DNA of 43,489 nt, from the IMG/VR virus record IMGVR_UViG_3300044295_000213, positions 1 to 43,489 of that record. One strand, written 5' to 3'. The translations under genes were made by a program, and so were the position numbers. Source of the DNA: a virus. The notes beneath the pieces are model-generated. The model saw only the letters and a program-made list of their open reading frames with translations. It was not told the origin of the DNA and did not search any database. This document shows, in pieces, positions 15,716 through 23,526 of this stretch; positions within the stretch are counted from its first letter, which is position 1; the number at the start of each line of letters is the position of its first letter.

Positions 15716-16191
15716 GTTCTATAGATTCCTATTTCATCAAACCCTTCACTTTTCTCGGGCATTTCAAAACTTTTCTCCATATCCTCTAATACCTTTAAGG
15801 GGATATGTTTTCCTTTTCGGCTCTTACAGCGTTCAAGCCATTTGAATCTGTCCTGACACTGAACAACCACGGCAACCCTACGGTAGGCAGGGTCAACCTG
15901 AGACATTTTAGCCTTACGAGACTTCCTTGTCAAGTTGGTTTGATCCCAAAAAATAACAGGAACATCATCCGTTTGGGCTATACCTAATTGATGATTACAA
16001 ATCCGTTTGGCTAGGTCAATCGCTTGCTTAAAGATGAAATCGTAATCAACCTTGTAAAGAGACGCGATATTATCAATTACGTGATCAGTTGAATAGGTAT
16101 AACACCTTTCATTCCGTTGCTGATAATCAACCCAAGTTGACTTGCCTGATCCAGGCAAGCCAACCATCATGAACAAAGTCTTTTCTGTCAC
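15712..16191 (-). CDS. Polynucleotide 5'-kinase-like P-loop protein
   Basis: A 159-residue P-loop kinase. Walker A GLPGSGKST at res 11-19; YSTDHVID corresponds to the T4 Pnk 'SRDDxR' substrate-binding region; VPVIFWDQTNLTRKSRKAK contains the 'D-x-TN-hydrophobic' motif with lid arginine. It equals the T4 Pnk kinase domain without the C-terminal phosphatase, which is encoded alone at 20177-20683. Expected reaction: ATP-dependent phosphorylation of 5'-OH RNA/DNA ends. With the two RNA ligases here it would heal cut tRNA. Confidence 0.75.
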   Translation of the reverse strand: MTEKTLFMMVGLPGSGKSTWVDYQQRNERCYTYSTDHVIDNIASLYKVDYDFIFKQAIDLAKRICNHQLGIAQTDDVPVIFWDQTNLTRKSRKAKMSQVDPAYRRVAVVVQCQDRFKWLERCKSRKGKHIPLKVLEDMEKSFEMPEKSEGFDEIGIYRT

Positions 16192-16517
16192 TTATGATAT
16201 TCTCTCGTAACATCAACTGCATTGACCACCTTATTAAAACGTTGCCAAAAATCCCAAACATAGGCAGCGTCGTTATTAGGATCGCAATGATAGTTTTTGA
16301 CCAATCTATATTTGCGGCCTTTACAGGTTGTGCAAGTATAGGTTTCAGGATCGAAATCAATGATTGCAGAACTAACCCTACCCTCTTGCTCGGTTAGGTT
16401 ATAGCCAACAATATGCCGCTGTTTCGTTCCATCTTCAAACTCAGCCTCATAGACTTTCCAGGCTCCTACATCAATTGCAGGAGTCTGTTCAATTGGAGAG
16501 GGTTTCCAAACGCTCAT
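16188..16517 (-). CDS. Hypothetical accessory protein
   Basis: A 109-residue protein: WKVYEAEFEDGTKQRHIVGY, then NLTEQEGRVSSAIIDFDPET, C-T-T-C, GRKYRL, AAYVWDFWQRFN. I recall this 'RHfVGYN...GRVSSaI..fdp.T' pattern from small proteins in alphaproteobacterial genomes and mobile DNA. Function is unknown. Overlaps the kinase by 4 bases, so they are co-translated; overlaps the previous gene by 29. Confidence 0.65.
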   Translation of the reverse strand: MSVWKPSPIEQTPAIDVGAWKVYEAEFEDGTKQRHIVGYNLTEQEGRVSSAIIDFDPETYTCTTCKGRKYRLVKNYHCDPNNDAAYVWDFWQRFNKVVNAVDVTREYHK

Positions 16518-16863
16518 TTACATTATCCTTTTCATCTTCAACAGGTCTAACATCGTCTAAAAATATATGAAGAACTACACGCCCATCATTAAATTGTAAA
16601 GTATTTAAAAATATAGCTCCAATGGACGGGTTATCACTAGCAACAGGCAAACTACCACCAGTTCCAACGGAACTAACCCATGTAGCTAAATCTTGGGGCT
16701 TTCTTGGATCAGTTACAAACCATGCGGTTGGAACTTCATTCTGATTTCCTACTGACAGTAAATAACCATCATCAGAATGCTTTACTTGAGCTACATATAC
16801 CCCATTTTTCATTTCAAATTCTAAGGTCTGTTTCCATATTTTCAAATGTTTAAGATCATCCAC
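16489..16863 (-). CDS. Hypothetical protein
   Basis: A 124-residue beta-rich acidic protein (WKQTLEFEMKNGVYVAQVKH...). No recognisable domain, signal or membrane segment. The 29-base overlap with the next gene is long, so the last residues or the downstream start may be set differently in vivo. Part of the accessory operon between the RNA ligase and the replication genes. Confidence 0.6.
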   Translation of the reverse strand: MDDLKHLKIWKQTLEFEMKNGVYVAQVKHSDDGYLLSVGNQNEVPTAWFVTDPRKPQDLATWVSSVGTGGSLPVASDNPSIGAIFLNTLQFNDGRVVLHIFLDDVRPVEDEKDNVNERLETLSN

Positions 16864-16866
16864 GTT

Positions 16867-17082
16867 TTATACACCTTTTACTGTTGTGAACATAGCCAGA
16901 TTATAACGCTTACCAGGGAATTCTTCTAACTCAATTAGAGTCTTACCCCCACCAAATACCCAACTCTTTACTGTGTAAATATCTCCTACTGTTAGAGTTT
17001 CAATTGCTTCTGTTAGCTCAGTTGGAGAAACGTCGTCTCCAATCATCATTACTCTTTGACCAACCTTCACATACATTATCAA
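16867..17082 (-). CDS. Hypothetical small beta-barrel-like protein
   Basis: A 71-residue protein starting YVKVGQRVMMIGDDVSP, with LTVGDIYTVKSWVFGGGKTL and a final strand. This is the spacing of a small SH3/KOW-like barrel found in many phage host-interaction proteins. Pattern only; family not identified. Overlaps the metallophosphoesterase stop by 4 bases. Confidence 0.6.
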   Translation of the reverse strand: MIMYVKVGQRVMMIGDDVSPTELTEAIETLTVGDIYTVKSWVFGGGKTLIELEEFPGKRYNLAMFTTVKGV

Positions 17083-17675
17083 TACCTCTCTTTTCTTTCC
17101 TTAATTCTAGCTAACAGATAATCGAACGAAATGGGCGTATAGTCAATTCGTTCAACGCTAACATTGAAATATCTGGCGTCAGGAACAGTTTTCTTTGTCG
17201 GACCAATTTGACCTAGATCGCAATATATCTCTGTTGTGATTTCCTTTTCATGGATATGACCATGGACACAGATAGGGCTATTAGGATAATTAGCATCGAT
17301 ATGCAGCGGGTAATGACAGAGCATTACTCCATCGGGGCCAAGGTCTTTTCTGTATCTGGCTGAATAGATGCTCTTGAAATACTTATAGTAGTCATCCATT
17401 CTCAGCTTGTCATGATTACCTAGAATCAGAACCTTTCTTCCATTAAGCCTTGGCATAACAGCATGTAGATCGGTAGCTTTAAAAGCAACATCACCCAAAA
17501 AATAAACCTTGTCATTCTTACCTACGACTTGATTATGCCGTCTGATCATTTCTTCGTTCATATGTTCAACCGAAGAAAACTCAGGTCTAACAGGCGTTCC
17601 GTCTATTCTTCCAAACTTCAAGATATTTTCATGACCGAAATGATGGTCACTTATTACAAACTCAGTCATTTCCAA
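17079..17675 (-). CDS. Calcineurin-like metallophosphoesterase
   Basis: A 198-residue phosphoesterase with all metal-binding motifs: SDHHFGHENIL (res 8-18), YFLGDVAF, ILGNHDKL, MLCHYPLH and CVHGHIHE. Proteins of this size act on phosphodiesters or phosphoproteins. The substrate cannot be read from sequence, but its place next to RNA ligase and kinase suggests nucleic-acid end or nucleotide processing. One of two such enzymes in the window (the other at 37089-37931). The first ATG is followed by a second at res 3. Confidence 0.85.
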   Translation of the reverse strand: MEMTEFVISDHHFGHENILKFGRIDGTPVRPEFSSVEHMNEEMIRRHNQVVGKNDKVYFLGDVAFKATDLHAVMPRLNGRKVLILGNHDKLRMDDYYKYFKSIYSARYRKDLGPDGVMLCHYPLHIDANYPNSPICVHGHIHEKEITTEIYCDLGQIGPTKKTVPDARYFNVSVERIDYTPISFDYLLARIKERKERY

Positions 17676-17905
17676 CCTTTATATTTGATTCCAATGTAAC
17701 TACCAACAAATGCTCCTAATGCAACTGGAATGATTAAGGCATGGTTGGCTGTATAGTTAATAATGATTATAGCTGATATCAGGTAATAGGCTCCTGAACA
17801 CAAACCACCTTTCAGAGCACTATCTTGCCCAATTGCTTTCACGAAATGAACATAAAAGAAATCGGTTATCATTACTCCAAAAAATGCTATTAAATATTCT
17901 ATCAT
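17666..17905 (-). CDS. Small integral membrane protein
   Basis: A 79-residue protein with two or three hydrophobic segments (about res 2-18, 38-52 and 55-75), joined by HFVKAIGQDSALKGGLCSGA. Ends in the charged tail KYKGWK. The layout is typical of small phage membrane proteins found in T4-like genomes; a holin is one possibility but nothing proves it. Overlaps the RNA ligase stop by 4 bases and the phosphoesterase start by 10. Confidence 0.65.
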   Translation of the reverse strand: MIEYLIAFFGVMITDFFYVHFVKAIGQDSALKGGLCSGAYYLISAIIIINYTANHALIIPVALGAFVGSYIGIKYKGWK

Positions 17906-19170
17906 TCATTCATCACTTTGAAACTCCAAACCGCATTACCCCATATATGACGTGTCTTATCGATCTTGGCTTGGCTTGTTAACGACTTCTTAACTACCTC
18001 TAACACTTCCCCCTCAATATGCTCTACTCCCTTATCCCAACATGAGAATATGATTGAGGCATAGCAACCAGGGATATCCTTACCAAAACCAAGAGCGAAG
18101 TCTTTACGACTCATTGATTTAGCCTTGGGATAGTAATGGTGTATGAGAAGCTTTTTCGTGGCATCCAGACCGTTTACAAACGAGGTTCGATAGGCATCTA
18201 GCCTGTCTCTGTCCTCAGGGTCTAGGAAGCCTAGAACATCGTCAACCTTATCCTCTAGAATAAGCTCAACAACTCGCTTCTCATGTAAGAGGTTGTCCTT
18301 TGCTCTATGAATGGCAACATACCATAGAGTCTTAACTTTGACCATATGTCCATTATCAAACCTGACAACAACACCCTCTGTGTCAGAAGTGTTCTCTATT
18401 TTCTTTATAATGTCGTCTTCAAGAAATGAGCTTGATCGATAAACGTCATTGACATGAGGAATATTCCAATACTTGGCATTGATAAGCATTTGGAAATATG
18501 GAAGGTATTCCCCCGTAATCTGATTGCGAATAGCAGTCAGAATAAGGTTCGGTTCCTTATGATGTATGACAATTCGAGTCTCAGGAGAAACATACTCAAA
18601 GATTGGCATTAGGCCTTGGGCGTGGCACAACTCCATAAACTCTTTATACCAAGGCTTATTGGCAATGAAAACTTCGGCTTCCATTGACACATCTGTAATG
18701 CCTGCCTTTGTGGCTAAGCGGAGATGTAATGCCCCTCGGGTTTCATCGGGTAGGAACAATGGAGTTACCATTGATCCGTCAAGCTTCTCCATAATCACAT
18801 GAGGAGTTGAGAAGTCCACATTATCTAATAAGGTCTCTTCTCTCTCATTGAGATTGAAAAACTTGTGATAGGCTCTTCTGATAAGATTGCCGTCATCATT
18901 AAAGATCAGACCACGACATTCTCTCCTGACAGCGGAATTAAACAAGTCTTGCTCAGGAGTAATTGCATGAACATACATTCCGTCAGGAGTTGTATTAGCC
19001 CATACAAACGGCTTATCTGACATTGCTACTTTAGGAAATGTTGAGGAGCTAGCAAGGTTGTAATTGATAACCTTGTAACCTTCCTTTTCGGTTACTCGAA
19101 AATCATCAGAACCTTTAATCGCTTCTAATACAGGTTCAATTCTTGTTATCTGAGGAAACTTGTAAAACAT
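17902..19170 (-). CDS. rnlA: T4 Rnl1-type RNA ligase
   Basis: A 422-residue ATP-dependent RNA ligase (T4 Rnl1: 374). Nucleotidyltransferase motifs are in order: motif I MEKLDGSM with adenylated Lys129; upstream RRECRGLIF and YHKFFNLNE; motif III FEYVSPETRIVI; motif IV EGVVVRF; motif V MVKVKTLWY. The C-terminal 150 residues form the Rnl1-specific helical domain. In T4, Rnl1 with Pnk reseals host tRNA cut by anticodon nucleases. Kinase and phosphatase partners are encoded at 15712 and 20177. High confidence in family. Confidence 0.9.
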   Translation of the reverse strand: MFYKFPQITRIEPVLEAIKGSDDFRVTEKEGYKVINYNLASSSTFPKVAMSDKPFVWANTTPDGMYVHAITPEQDLFNSAVRRECRGLIFNDDGNLIRRAYHKFFNLNEREETLLDNVDFSTPHVIMEKLDGSMVTPLFLPDETRGALHLRLATKAGITDVSMEAEVFIANKPWYKEFMELCHAQGLMPIFEYVSPETRIVIHHKEPNLILTAIRNQITGEYLPYFQMLINAKYWNIPHVNDVYRSSSFLEDDIIKKIENTSDTEGVVVRFDNGHMVKVKTLWYVAIHRAKDNLLHEKRVVELILEDKVDDVLGFLDPEDRDRLDAYRTSFVNGLDATKKLLIHHYYPKAKSMSRKDFALGFGKDIPGCYASIIFSCWDKGVEHIEGEVLEVVKKSLTSQAKIDKTRHIWGNAVWSFKVMNE

Positions 19171-19348
19171 CTATCTCTTTCACGAATATCTTCAACGTTC
19201 TGCCATCATCTTGATAACTAAACTCAATATTAAATCGATTGCCTTTAGAAGCATATCTAACATATTGCCTACCAGGGTCCTTAACCTGATGGTCAATTAA
19301 TTCAACTCTTGTTATACCACTAGCGGGTTTTGCATCATTTCTAGCCAT
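19136..19348 (-). CDS. Hypothetical small protein
   Basis: A 70-residue beta-rich protein (GITRVELIDHQVKDPGRQYV, RYASKGNRFNIEF..., FVKEIDVLQV). No recognised motif. It overlaps the ParB-like gene by 37 bases and the RNA ligase by 35. Such long overlaps on both sides lower confidence in the exact ends, but protein-like composition supports a gene. Confidence 0.5.
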   Translation of the reverse strand: MARNDAKPASGITRVELIDHQVKDPGRQYVRYASKGNRFNIEFSYQDDGRTLKIFVKEIDVLQVSSDNKN

Positions 19349-19623
19349 TCGTCAGTTCCCCAAATCTCTTCGAGGAATTCCCTGCTATGTATTTCAACTG
19401 GTATAAGAATATCAGCCTTGATTGCTGCATTCCAACGATGGGTTCCTGAGATTAACTGTATTTTTTTATCATCGTCATTAATATCCCAATATCCAATTAA
19501 GGCAGGAAACCCCCTACCCCAATTATTATTTTTAAACTCTTCTACTAAATCTTGGAACTTTTCGGGATGCGTTAGCCTATGAGGAGGCAAGCACGCCTTT
19601 GGATCAACCCATGTGATAGTCAT
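19312..19623 (-). CDS. ParB/Srx-fold domain protein
   Basis: A 103-residue protein with the ParB-like core: PPHRLTHPEKFQDLVEEFKN, then FPALIGYWD, then QLISGTHRWNAAIKADILIP. The last contains the box-II 'G-x-HR-x-x-A' motif that binds nucleotide in ParB, sulfiredoxin and related phage proteins. No HTH domain follows, so it is a stand-alone domain. Stand-alone phage forms are of unknown role; nuclease, CTPase or ATP-dependent activities are known in the fold. Lies just downstream of tRNA-Trp. Confidence 0.75.
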   Translation of the reverse strand: MTITWVDPKACLPPHRLTHPEKFQDLVEEFKNNNWGRGFPALIGYWDINDDDKKIQLISGTHRWNAAIKADILIPVEIHSREFLEEIWGTDEWLEMMQNPLVV

Positions 19624-19640
19624 ATTTTATCATAATAGAA

Positions 19641-19716
19641 TGGCACGGGAGAAGGGATTCGAACCCCTGATCGCGGTTTTGGAGACCGCTGCTTTAGTCC
19701 ACTAAGCTACACCCGT
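19641..19716 (-). tRNA. tRNA-Trp (CCA)
   Basis: A 76-base cloverleaf with encoded CCA. The anticodon stem GCGGT/ACCGC encloses CTCCAAA, anticodon CCA. The acceptor stem has one T-T mismatch at pair 6, otherwise paired; T loop TTCGAAT. It stands alone, apart from the cluster of five at 28.3-29.3 kb. Confidence 0.9.
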
Positions 19717-19723
19717 ATTGCTG

Positions 19724-19891
19724 TTACATATTTAGATGTTTCTTCATCCTATCATCATATCCACGTTTATATTCAGGCGAGTTCCAATACCGAGATAGAT
19801 GATAAGTCCAAAGAATACCAAATAACGGATTATCTATTATATTATATCCTTCGTGATAATCAGGAGATATCTCCGTTTTCGACCCATTCAT
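19724..19891 (-). CDS. Hypothetical 55-residue protein
   Basis: From the ATG at 19891: SPDYHEGYNIIDNPLFGI, then YWNSPEYKRGYDDRMKK. The 'EGY...NP...S.EYKRGYDDRM' pattern recalls ribosome-modulation-factor-like small proteins common in phages; the resemblance is by eye. It overlaps the end of the 19860-20156 gene by 32 bases in another frame and lacks a clear ribosome site, so it may rely on coupling. A longer frame to 20050 only runs over that gene. Confidence 0.45.
   Translation of the reverse strand: MNGSKTEISPDYHEGYNIIDNPLFGILWTYHLSRYWNSPEYKRGYDDRMKKHLNM
19729..19736 (-). promoter_or_regulatory. Possible late-type promoter before tRNA-Trp
   Basis: TCTAAATA on the minus strand, 12 bases before the tRNA 5' end; it also contains the stop codon of the preceding small ORF. 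It may be a real promoter or simply a stop-codon context, because TCTAAAT recurs at gene ends here. Confidence 0.3.
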
Positions 19892-20156
19892 CAATTTCGG
19901 ACATGAGTTCTGGATAATCGTCCCAGTATCTATTGATTTTTTCACAAGAGGAGATTGCGGCCTCAATGTCTTCCGCCGTAACTTGTCTAACAATCTCTTC
20001 ACTGAGGTCCAACAACTGTGAAATGATTTCAGCATCATCCTCCCTATCAAGCCTTGTAAGCTTTTCTATGACTGATTTCATTTCACTTTGTATTTCAACT
20101 TGTTCAGATATGATATAATTAAACATTGGATCATTTACTAATGCGCGTTTAAACAT
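19860..20156 (-). CDS. Hypothetical acidic helical protein
   Basis: A 98-residue, very acidic protein (about a quarter Asp/Glu), probably all-helical: YIISEQVEIQSEMKSVIEKL, then DREDDAEIISQLLDLSEEIV. No known motif. Strong GAGGAAAAC ribosome site before ATG. Acidic small phage proteins often mimic DNA or bind host factors, but nothing here proves that. Confidence 0.65.
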   Translation of the reverse strand: MFKRALVNDPMFNYIISEQVEIQSEMKSVIEKLTRLDREDDAEIISQLLDLSEEIVRQVTAEDIEAAISSCEKINRYWDDYPELMSEIDEWVENGDIS

Positions 20157-20176
20157 CTTGTTTTCCTCTATTTAGC

Positions 20177-20683
20177 CTAAAAGTCTCCAGGGGCCACTTG
20201 TAAGCAGCGTAATCCAGCTTCCCGCCAGATTTTAACAACACGGTCTCTATCGTCTAAGACCATAACAGGATCATAACCATCATTCCTTATTTCGTCAAGT
20301 AATTCTCTTTTAACAATGCTATCATCTCTATAATCCTTTTCTCCTCGCATATAGATTTTCTCATAGATACCTTCCAAACCAGCTTTCTTATCCAGCCAAT
20401 TCTTTGTGACTTCCCGTAAATCATCAGTGCGAGCGGTGCAAATCAAAATACGGCAACCAACCGAATGGAATAGACGAGCTAGCCAAACAATATCCCAATG
20501 AACGGAATCATCCCCAATAGTGGAATTGAAAGCTTTCCAATTACGAGGCTTTGATCGGACGAAATGCTGTCTATGTTCACAATTTGCAAGCGTTCCATCT
20601 ACGTCAAATATGATATCTCCTAATGGGGGAATTGCAAGTCTAGTCTCACAAAAATCCATAGTTACTTTTTCATCTAACTGCAT
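20177..20683 (-). CDS. Pnk-type polynucleotide 3'-phosphatase (HAD)
   Basis: A 168-residue HAD phosphatase that matches the C-terminal domain of T4 Pnk alone. DVDGT at res 27-31 holds the nucleophile/acid pair; CRILICTARTDDLREVTKNW follows; RGEKDYRDDSIVKRELL, then VLDDRDRVVKIWREAGLRCL ending QVAPGDF. T4 Pnk ends 'CWQVASGDF' (from memory). It removes 3'-phosphate or 2',3'-cyclic phosphate from cut RNA. In T4 it is fused to the kinase; here the kinase is separate 4 kb downstream. Confidence 0.85.
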   Translation of the reverse strand: MQLDEKVTMDFCETRLAIPPLGDIIFDVDGTLANCEHRQHFVRSKPRNWKAFNSTIGDDSVHWDIVWLARLFHSVGCRILICTARTDDLREVTKNWLDKKAGLEGIYEKIYMRGEKDYRDDSIVKRELLDEIRNDGYDPVMVLDDRDRVVKIWREAGLRCLQVAPGDF

Positions 20684-20694
20684 TTGTCTCTTTC

Positions 20695-20702
20695 TCTAAA
20701 TA
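20695..20702 (+). promoter_or_regulatory. Late-type promoter for endolysin
   Basis: TCTAAATA on the plus strand, 29 bases before the endolysin ATG. Matches the motif and spacing at 4762 and 40483. Late transcription fits a lysis gene. Confidence 0.6.
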
Positions 20703-20731
20703 TTACGATATAACATTAATGGAGTTTTAAA

Positions 20732-21904
20732 ATGCCAACACCAATAGTTGCAGACATTTATCATGGCGATGTAGTTACCTCATTCGAGGAAGCCTACAAA
20801 GACGGTATAAGAGGTATTATACACAAAGCTACACAAGGCGCAACATTACAGGATAAAAAGTATAAAGCTAGACAACCACAAGCAATTGATGCTGATTTAC
20901 TTTGGGGGGCTTATCATTTTGGCACTGGTGAAGATGTTGATGACCAAGTTAGTAACTTTCTAGACACTGTTGGAGATACCAAAGGCATTTTATTAGCATT
21001 AGATTTTGAAGCTAACCCCAATGGCAAAACAATGAGCCTGAAACAGGCTAGACAATTCTTAGAAGCCGTTTATGATAAGACTGGTCAAAGGCCAGTATTA
21101 TATTCTGGAAATCTAATCAAAGAACAATTAGAAGATGACTCTGATGGTTTTTGGGGAAAGCATCGTTTATGGCTATGTCAATATGGCCCTAAAGCCAAGC
21201 TCCCCGATGCATGGGATTCGTATTGGCTATGGCAATATACAGGAGATGGTGTAGGCCCTGATCCTCATGGGGTGCGGGGGATACAGGGTGATGTTGATTT
21301 AAACGCCTATGATGGCTCAGAAGACGATTTAAAGGCACAATGGACAGGAGTTTCAGCGGATACCCCTGTTTCAACGAATGCTGAAACTACCGATTCCAAT
21401 GAAAAGACGGACGATCTACCTTGGATGATAGTAGCAAAAGCTCTAATTGGAGTCAAGGAAGAACCAGGGGATGAAGACAATCAAGATATAATTAAGTGGG
21501 CTAGATCATTAGGATTAATTAATGATTATAACCACGATTCAATTCCATGGTGCGGATTGTTTATGGCTCATGTCATGAGTGAAGCAGGGGAAGACGTTCC
21601 TGATTCGCCTCTATGGGCCTTATCATGGAAAGCATGGGGAAGCCCCGTTCAAGACTCAGCCTATGGGGCTGTTCTAGTTTTCAAACGCCAAGGGGGCGGA
21701 CATGTCGGATTATATGTTTCTGAGGACGATGATTATTACCACGTCCTAGGTGGAAATCAATCTGACATGGTTTGTGTTAAGAAGGTATCAAAGGCCAACT
21801 GTGTTGGTATGCGCTGGCCTTCTGATAAGATGGACTTATTGAAGATTGGTGCCATCGAAAAGGAACTAGACGAAGATATTATCTCTAGTTCACAGATGAC
21901 TTAG
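20732..21904 (+). CDS. Two-domain endolysin: GH25 muramidase plus NlpC/P60-like domain
   Basis: A 390-residue lysin. Residues 1-210 are a GH25 muramidase: VADIYHGD opening, GAYHFGTGED, LLALDFEAN (catalytic D-x-E near res 90), VLYSGNLIKE and LWQYTGDG. After an acidic linker, res about 230-375 form a TIGR02594-type cysteine peptidase/amidase-like domain with IPWCGLFMAHVM (Cys near 272) and GGGHVGLYV (His near 322), then VLGGNQSD. Two cutting activities on one polypeptide are unusual for T4-like phages. No signal peptide, so a holin is needed. Ribosome site TGGAG before ATG. Confidence 0.88.
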   Translation: MPTPIVADIYHGDVVTSFEEAYKDGIRGIIHKATQGATLQDKKYKARQPQAIDADLLWGAYHFGTGEDVDDQVSNFLDTVGDTKGILLALDFEANPNGKTMSLKQARQFLEAVYDKTGQRPVLYSGNLIKEQLEDDSDGFWGKHRLWLCQYGPKAKLPDAWDSYWLWQYTGDGVGPDPHGVRGIQGDVDLNAYDGSEDDLKAQWTGVSADTPVSTNAETTDSNEKTDDLPWMIVAKALIGVKEEPGDEDNQDIIKWARSLGLINDYNHDSIPWCGLFMAHVMSEAGEDVPDSPLWALSWKAWGSPVQDSAYGAVLVFKRQGGGHVGLYVSEDDDYYHVLGGNQSDMVCVKKVSKANCVGMRWPSDKMDLLKIGAIEKELDEDIISSSQMT

Positions 21905-22178
21905 TTTTCTGAAAGCCTTGACCTAATAAGGCTCCAAGTTGTTGGGCAATAATAAATCTCGGGTCATTGCCCAATCTCATTGTTTCTTCGGTTGTCGGCT
22001 TTCTCAGGCTCAAATCCTTATCAAATATTGCCCAATGCATACAGTGAAGGCAAACACTGATTGATCCAGGCGTAGGCTTATGGTTATGCATTGCAGCAGC
22101 CATATCCGTAGTCTCATTGCAATACGGACATTTGGTAGGCTTATCTAGCTCTTGCTGCTTAATCTCAATGGTCTGCAT
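21885..22178 (-). CDS. Zinc-ribbon-like small protein
   Basis: A 97-residue protein with CPYCNETT near the N-terminus and CLHCMHW about 25 residues later, a two-CxxC zinc ribbon. The ATG at 22178 is preferred (AGGGTGAAG upstream); an in-frame GTG 3 codons earlier is possible. Ends antisense to the last 20 bases of the endolysin gene. Such proteins often bind nucleic acid or a protein partner; role unknown. Confidence 0.65.
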   Translation of the reverse strand: MQTIEIKQQELDKPTKCPYCNETTDMAAAMHNHKPTPGSISVCLHCMHWAIFDKDLSLRKPTTEETMRLGNDPRFIIAQQLGALLGQGFQKTKSSVN

Positions 22179-22204
22179 ACTCTTCACCCTACGGTTTGAT
22201 ACGC

Positions 22205-22774
22205 CTACTTTTTGGCTTGGCCAGCGGCAGACGATTCTCCAATAACCAACAGCGGCTCTACAGTTGGCCTGAAAGGCTTGTCGCTGTAGATGTATTGCAT
22301 ATTGGTCTGGAAATACTGCCCTGTAGGGGCTCTAAAGAATATGTATTCGTTAGAGCTTCCCCAGGTTCCTTCATCCGATGGGGCAGCAGTTATGTCATCA
22401 CATGATGATTCTCCGCAATCCCTTTGTGTATGGGACACTTGAAACGGAGGGGTAAGCCTTTTACCTCCTGAGGTAACTTTTCCCTGGACAGGAGTGTATA
22501 AGGCGATCTGCCCTACATTATTGACCAGGGCAATAAACCCTAGTAGCGAGGGCTGAGCCGTCAATTCGAGCCGATGTTTGATGTTATCAATTTCGGCATT
22601 GTCAGAAAAGTTCAGATGCTTGGCGGCTTCCGAAGCTTTTTTAGCCTGTTCCTGTTGAACCGTTGGAGGCCGATTTGCATTAGGGTCAACACAAGTATTA
22701 CCAGTGAGACCCAACACAATTGCCAGACAAATCCCCAATGCGGGGATAGCTTTCATACCTATAAAGCGAACCAT
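22205..22774 (-). CDS. Exported prophage-type protein
   Basis: A 189-residue protein with an N-terminal signal (KAIPALGICLAIVLGLTG). The following NTC is not a classical lipobox but lipid attachment cannot be excluded. Then PPTVQQEQAKKASEAAKHLN, a helical part, and a long beta-rich domain with C-GESSC. I recall pairs of this exported protein with a membrane protein like 22847-23278 in many prophages; function unknown. AGGGG precedes the ATG at 22774. GC-rich codons. Overlaps the 28-residue membrane peptide by 16 bases. Confidence 0.7.
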   Translation of the reverse strand: MVRFIGMKAIPALGICLAIVLGLTGNTCVDPNANRPPTVQQEQAKKASEAAKHLNFSDNAEIDNIKHRLELTAQPSLLGFIALVNNVGQIALYTPVQGKVTSGGKRLTPPFQVSHTQRDCGESSCDDITAAPSDEGTWGSSNEYIFFRAPTGQYFQTNMQYIYSDKPFRPTVEPLLVIGESSAAGQAKK

Positions 22775-22845
22775 GCGATTGCCCCTATCATAACAATACA
22801 CCACACTCCCGTGAAGATCGCCCCCAGAAGGCTTTCTTTATCCAT
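22759..22845 (-). CDS. 28-residue single-pass membrane peptide
   Basis: MDKESLLGAIFTGVWC followed by IVMIGAIAWFAL. A charged N-terminus is followed by about 22 hydrophobic residues, with no space for anything else. Its ATG lies one base after the stop of the upstream membrane protein, and its end overlaps the start of the exported protein, so the three form a tight translated set. Could be a holin/pinholin-like or accessory membrane subunit; no family recognised. Confidence 0.55.
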   Translation of the reverse strand: MDKESLLGAIFTGVWCIVMIGAIAWFAL

Positions 22846-22846
22846 T

Positions 22847-23278
22847 TTATTGCTCACATGTTGAAATTTCTAATTTCTCAGGAGCTTCCCGACCCATGAA
22901 AATAGATCGATTGGTTTTGGTGGCATTTGCATTATATCGGGTCACGATATCTCTGCAAGATTGTCTTATGGCTGAGAGTTCCTGAGCCAGCCGAACTTTC
23001 TCAGTGTTGTTGACTTCCCCCAGGTCTTTTATCATAGCCTTCTGGCTAGATATCTGATTGATTCTGGACTTGTATTGTCCATTGAAATCATGAAACCATT
23101 CATAATTATGAATGATGTTATCAGGATCGAGCGTCTTGGAAACGATCTTTCCAGGCACAGAAGCGAGATTGATAAACCACGCTAGGCCAGAGAAAACCGT
23201 GATGAAAAGGAAAATCCAAAACGTCCATTTCCAAAGGTCCGATCTTAAATCTTTATCGGAATTAAAACTGCCTGACAT
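22847..23278 (-). CDS. Membrane-anchored prophage-type protein
   Basis: A 143-residue protein with one membrane segment (res about 15-40, WKWTFWIFLFITVFSGLAWF). A periplasmic helical part follows: VPGKIVSKTLDPDNIIHNYE followed by WFHDFNGQYKSR, then QSCRDIVTRYNANATKTNRS. This 'VIxKTLDxDNIIxNYEWFHD...RYNANAxKTNRSIF' sequence is widespread in prophages in my memory, of unknown function, often beside a partner like 22205-22774. A role at the envelope, such as lysis or exclusion, is plausible. Confidence 0.75.
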   Translation of the reverse strand: MSGSFNSDKDLRSDLWKWTFWIFLFITVFSGLAWFINLASVPGKIVSKTLDPDNIIHNYEWFHDFNGQYKSRINQISSQKAMIKDLGEVNNTEKVRLAQELSAIRQSCRDIVTRYNANATKTNRSIFMGREAPEKLEISTCEQ

Positions 23279-23292
23279 AGTTAACTCCTGTT

Positions 23293-23526
23293 ATGATAAG
23301 ATAAAGGGCTTCCACCTTTTTCATGGCTGTTTAACCACTTGCGGTCTTTACCTCAGCACCCGCACAAAATGCTAAGGATGGTTGTGCACCAGGAGAGGAT
23401 TGGGCGTGCTTCTATTTGGCTGGGGATACGGGGGGATCGGGCCAAGTAGTAAGCACATGTGAAGCCTATAACGTGAGGGTAACGCCAAGCTTCTACAGAT
23501 TTATCACCCAAACTCATGGAGACTAG
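23293..23526 (+). pseudogene. Possible decayed gene for a small exported protein
   Basis: In one frame the plus strand reads MIR, stop, RASTFFMAV, stop, PLAVFTSAPAQNA, then about 55 further codons including KDGCAPGEDWACFYLAGDTG and EAYNVRVTPSFYRFITQ to a TAG. If the two TAA codons are ignored, the first part is a near-perfect signal peptide with an APA cleavage site and a Cys-containing mature domain. No start codon follows the second stop until mid-domain. There is no ribosome site or promoter, so it is either decayed or chance. Confidence 0.35.

Noticed and set aside
20169-20176. GCTAAATA upstream of 20156
   Set aside because: Only 12 bases from the ATG; a start there would cut off the ribosome site.
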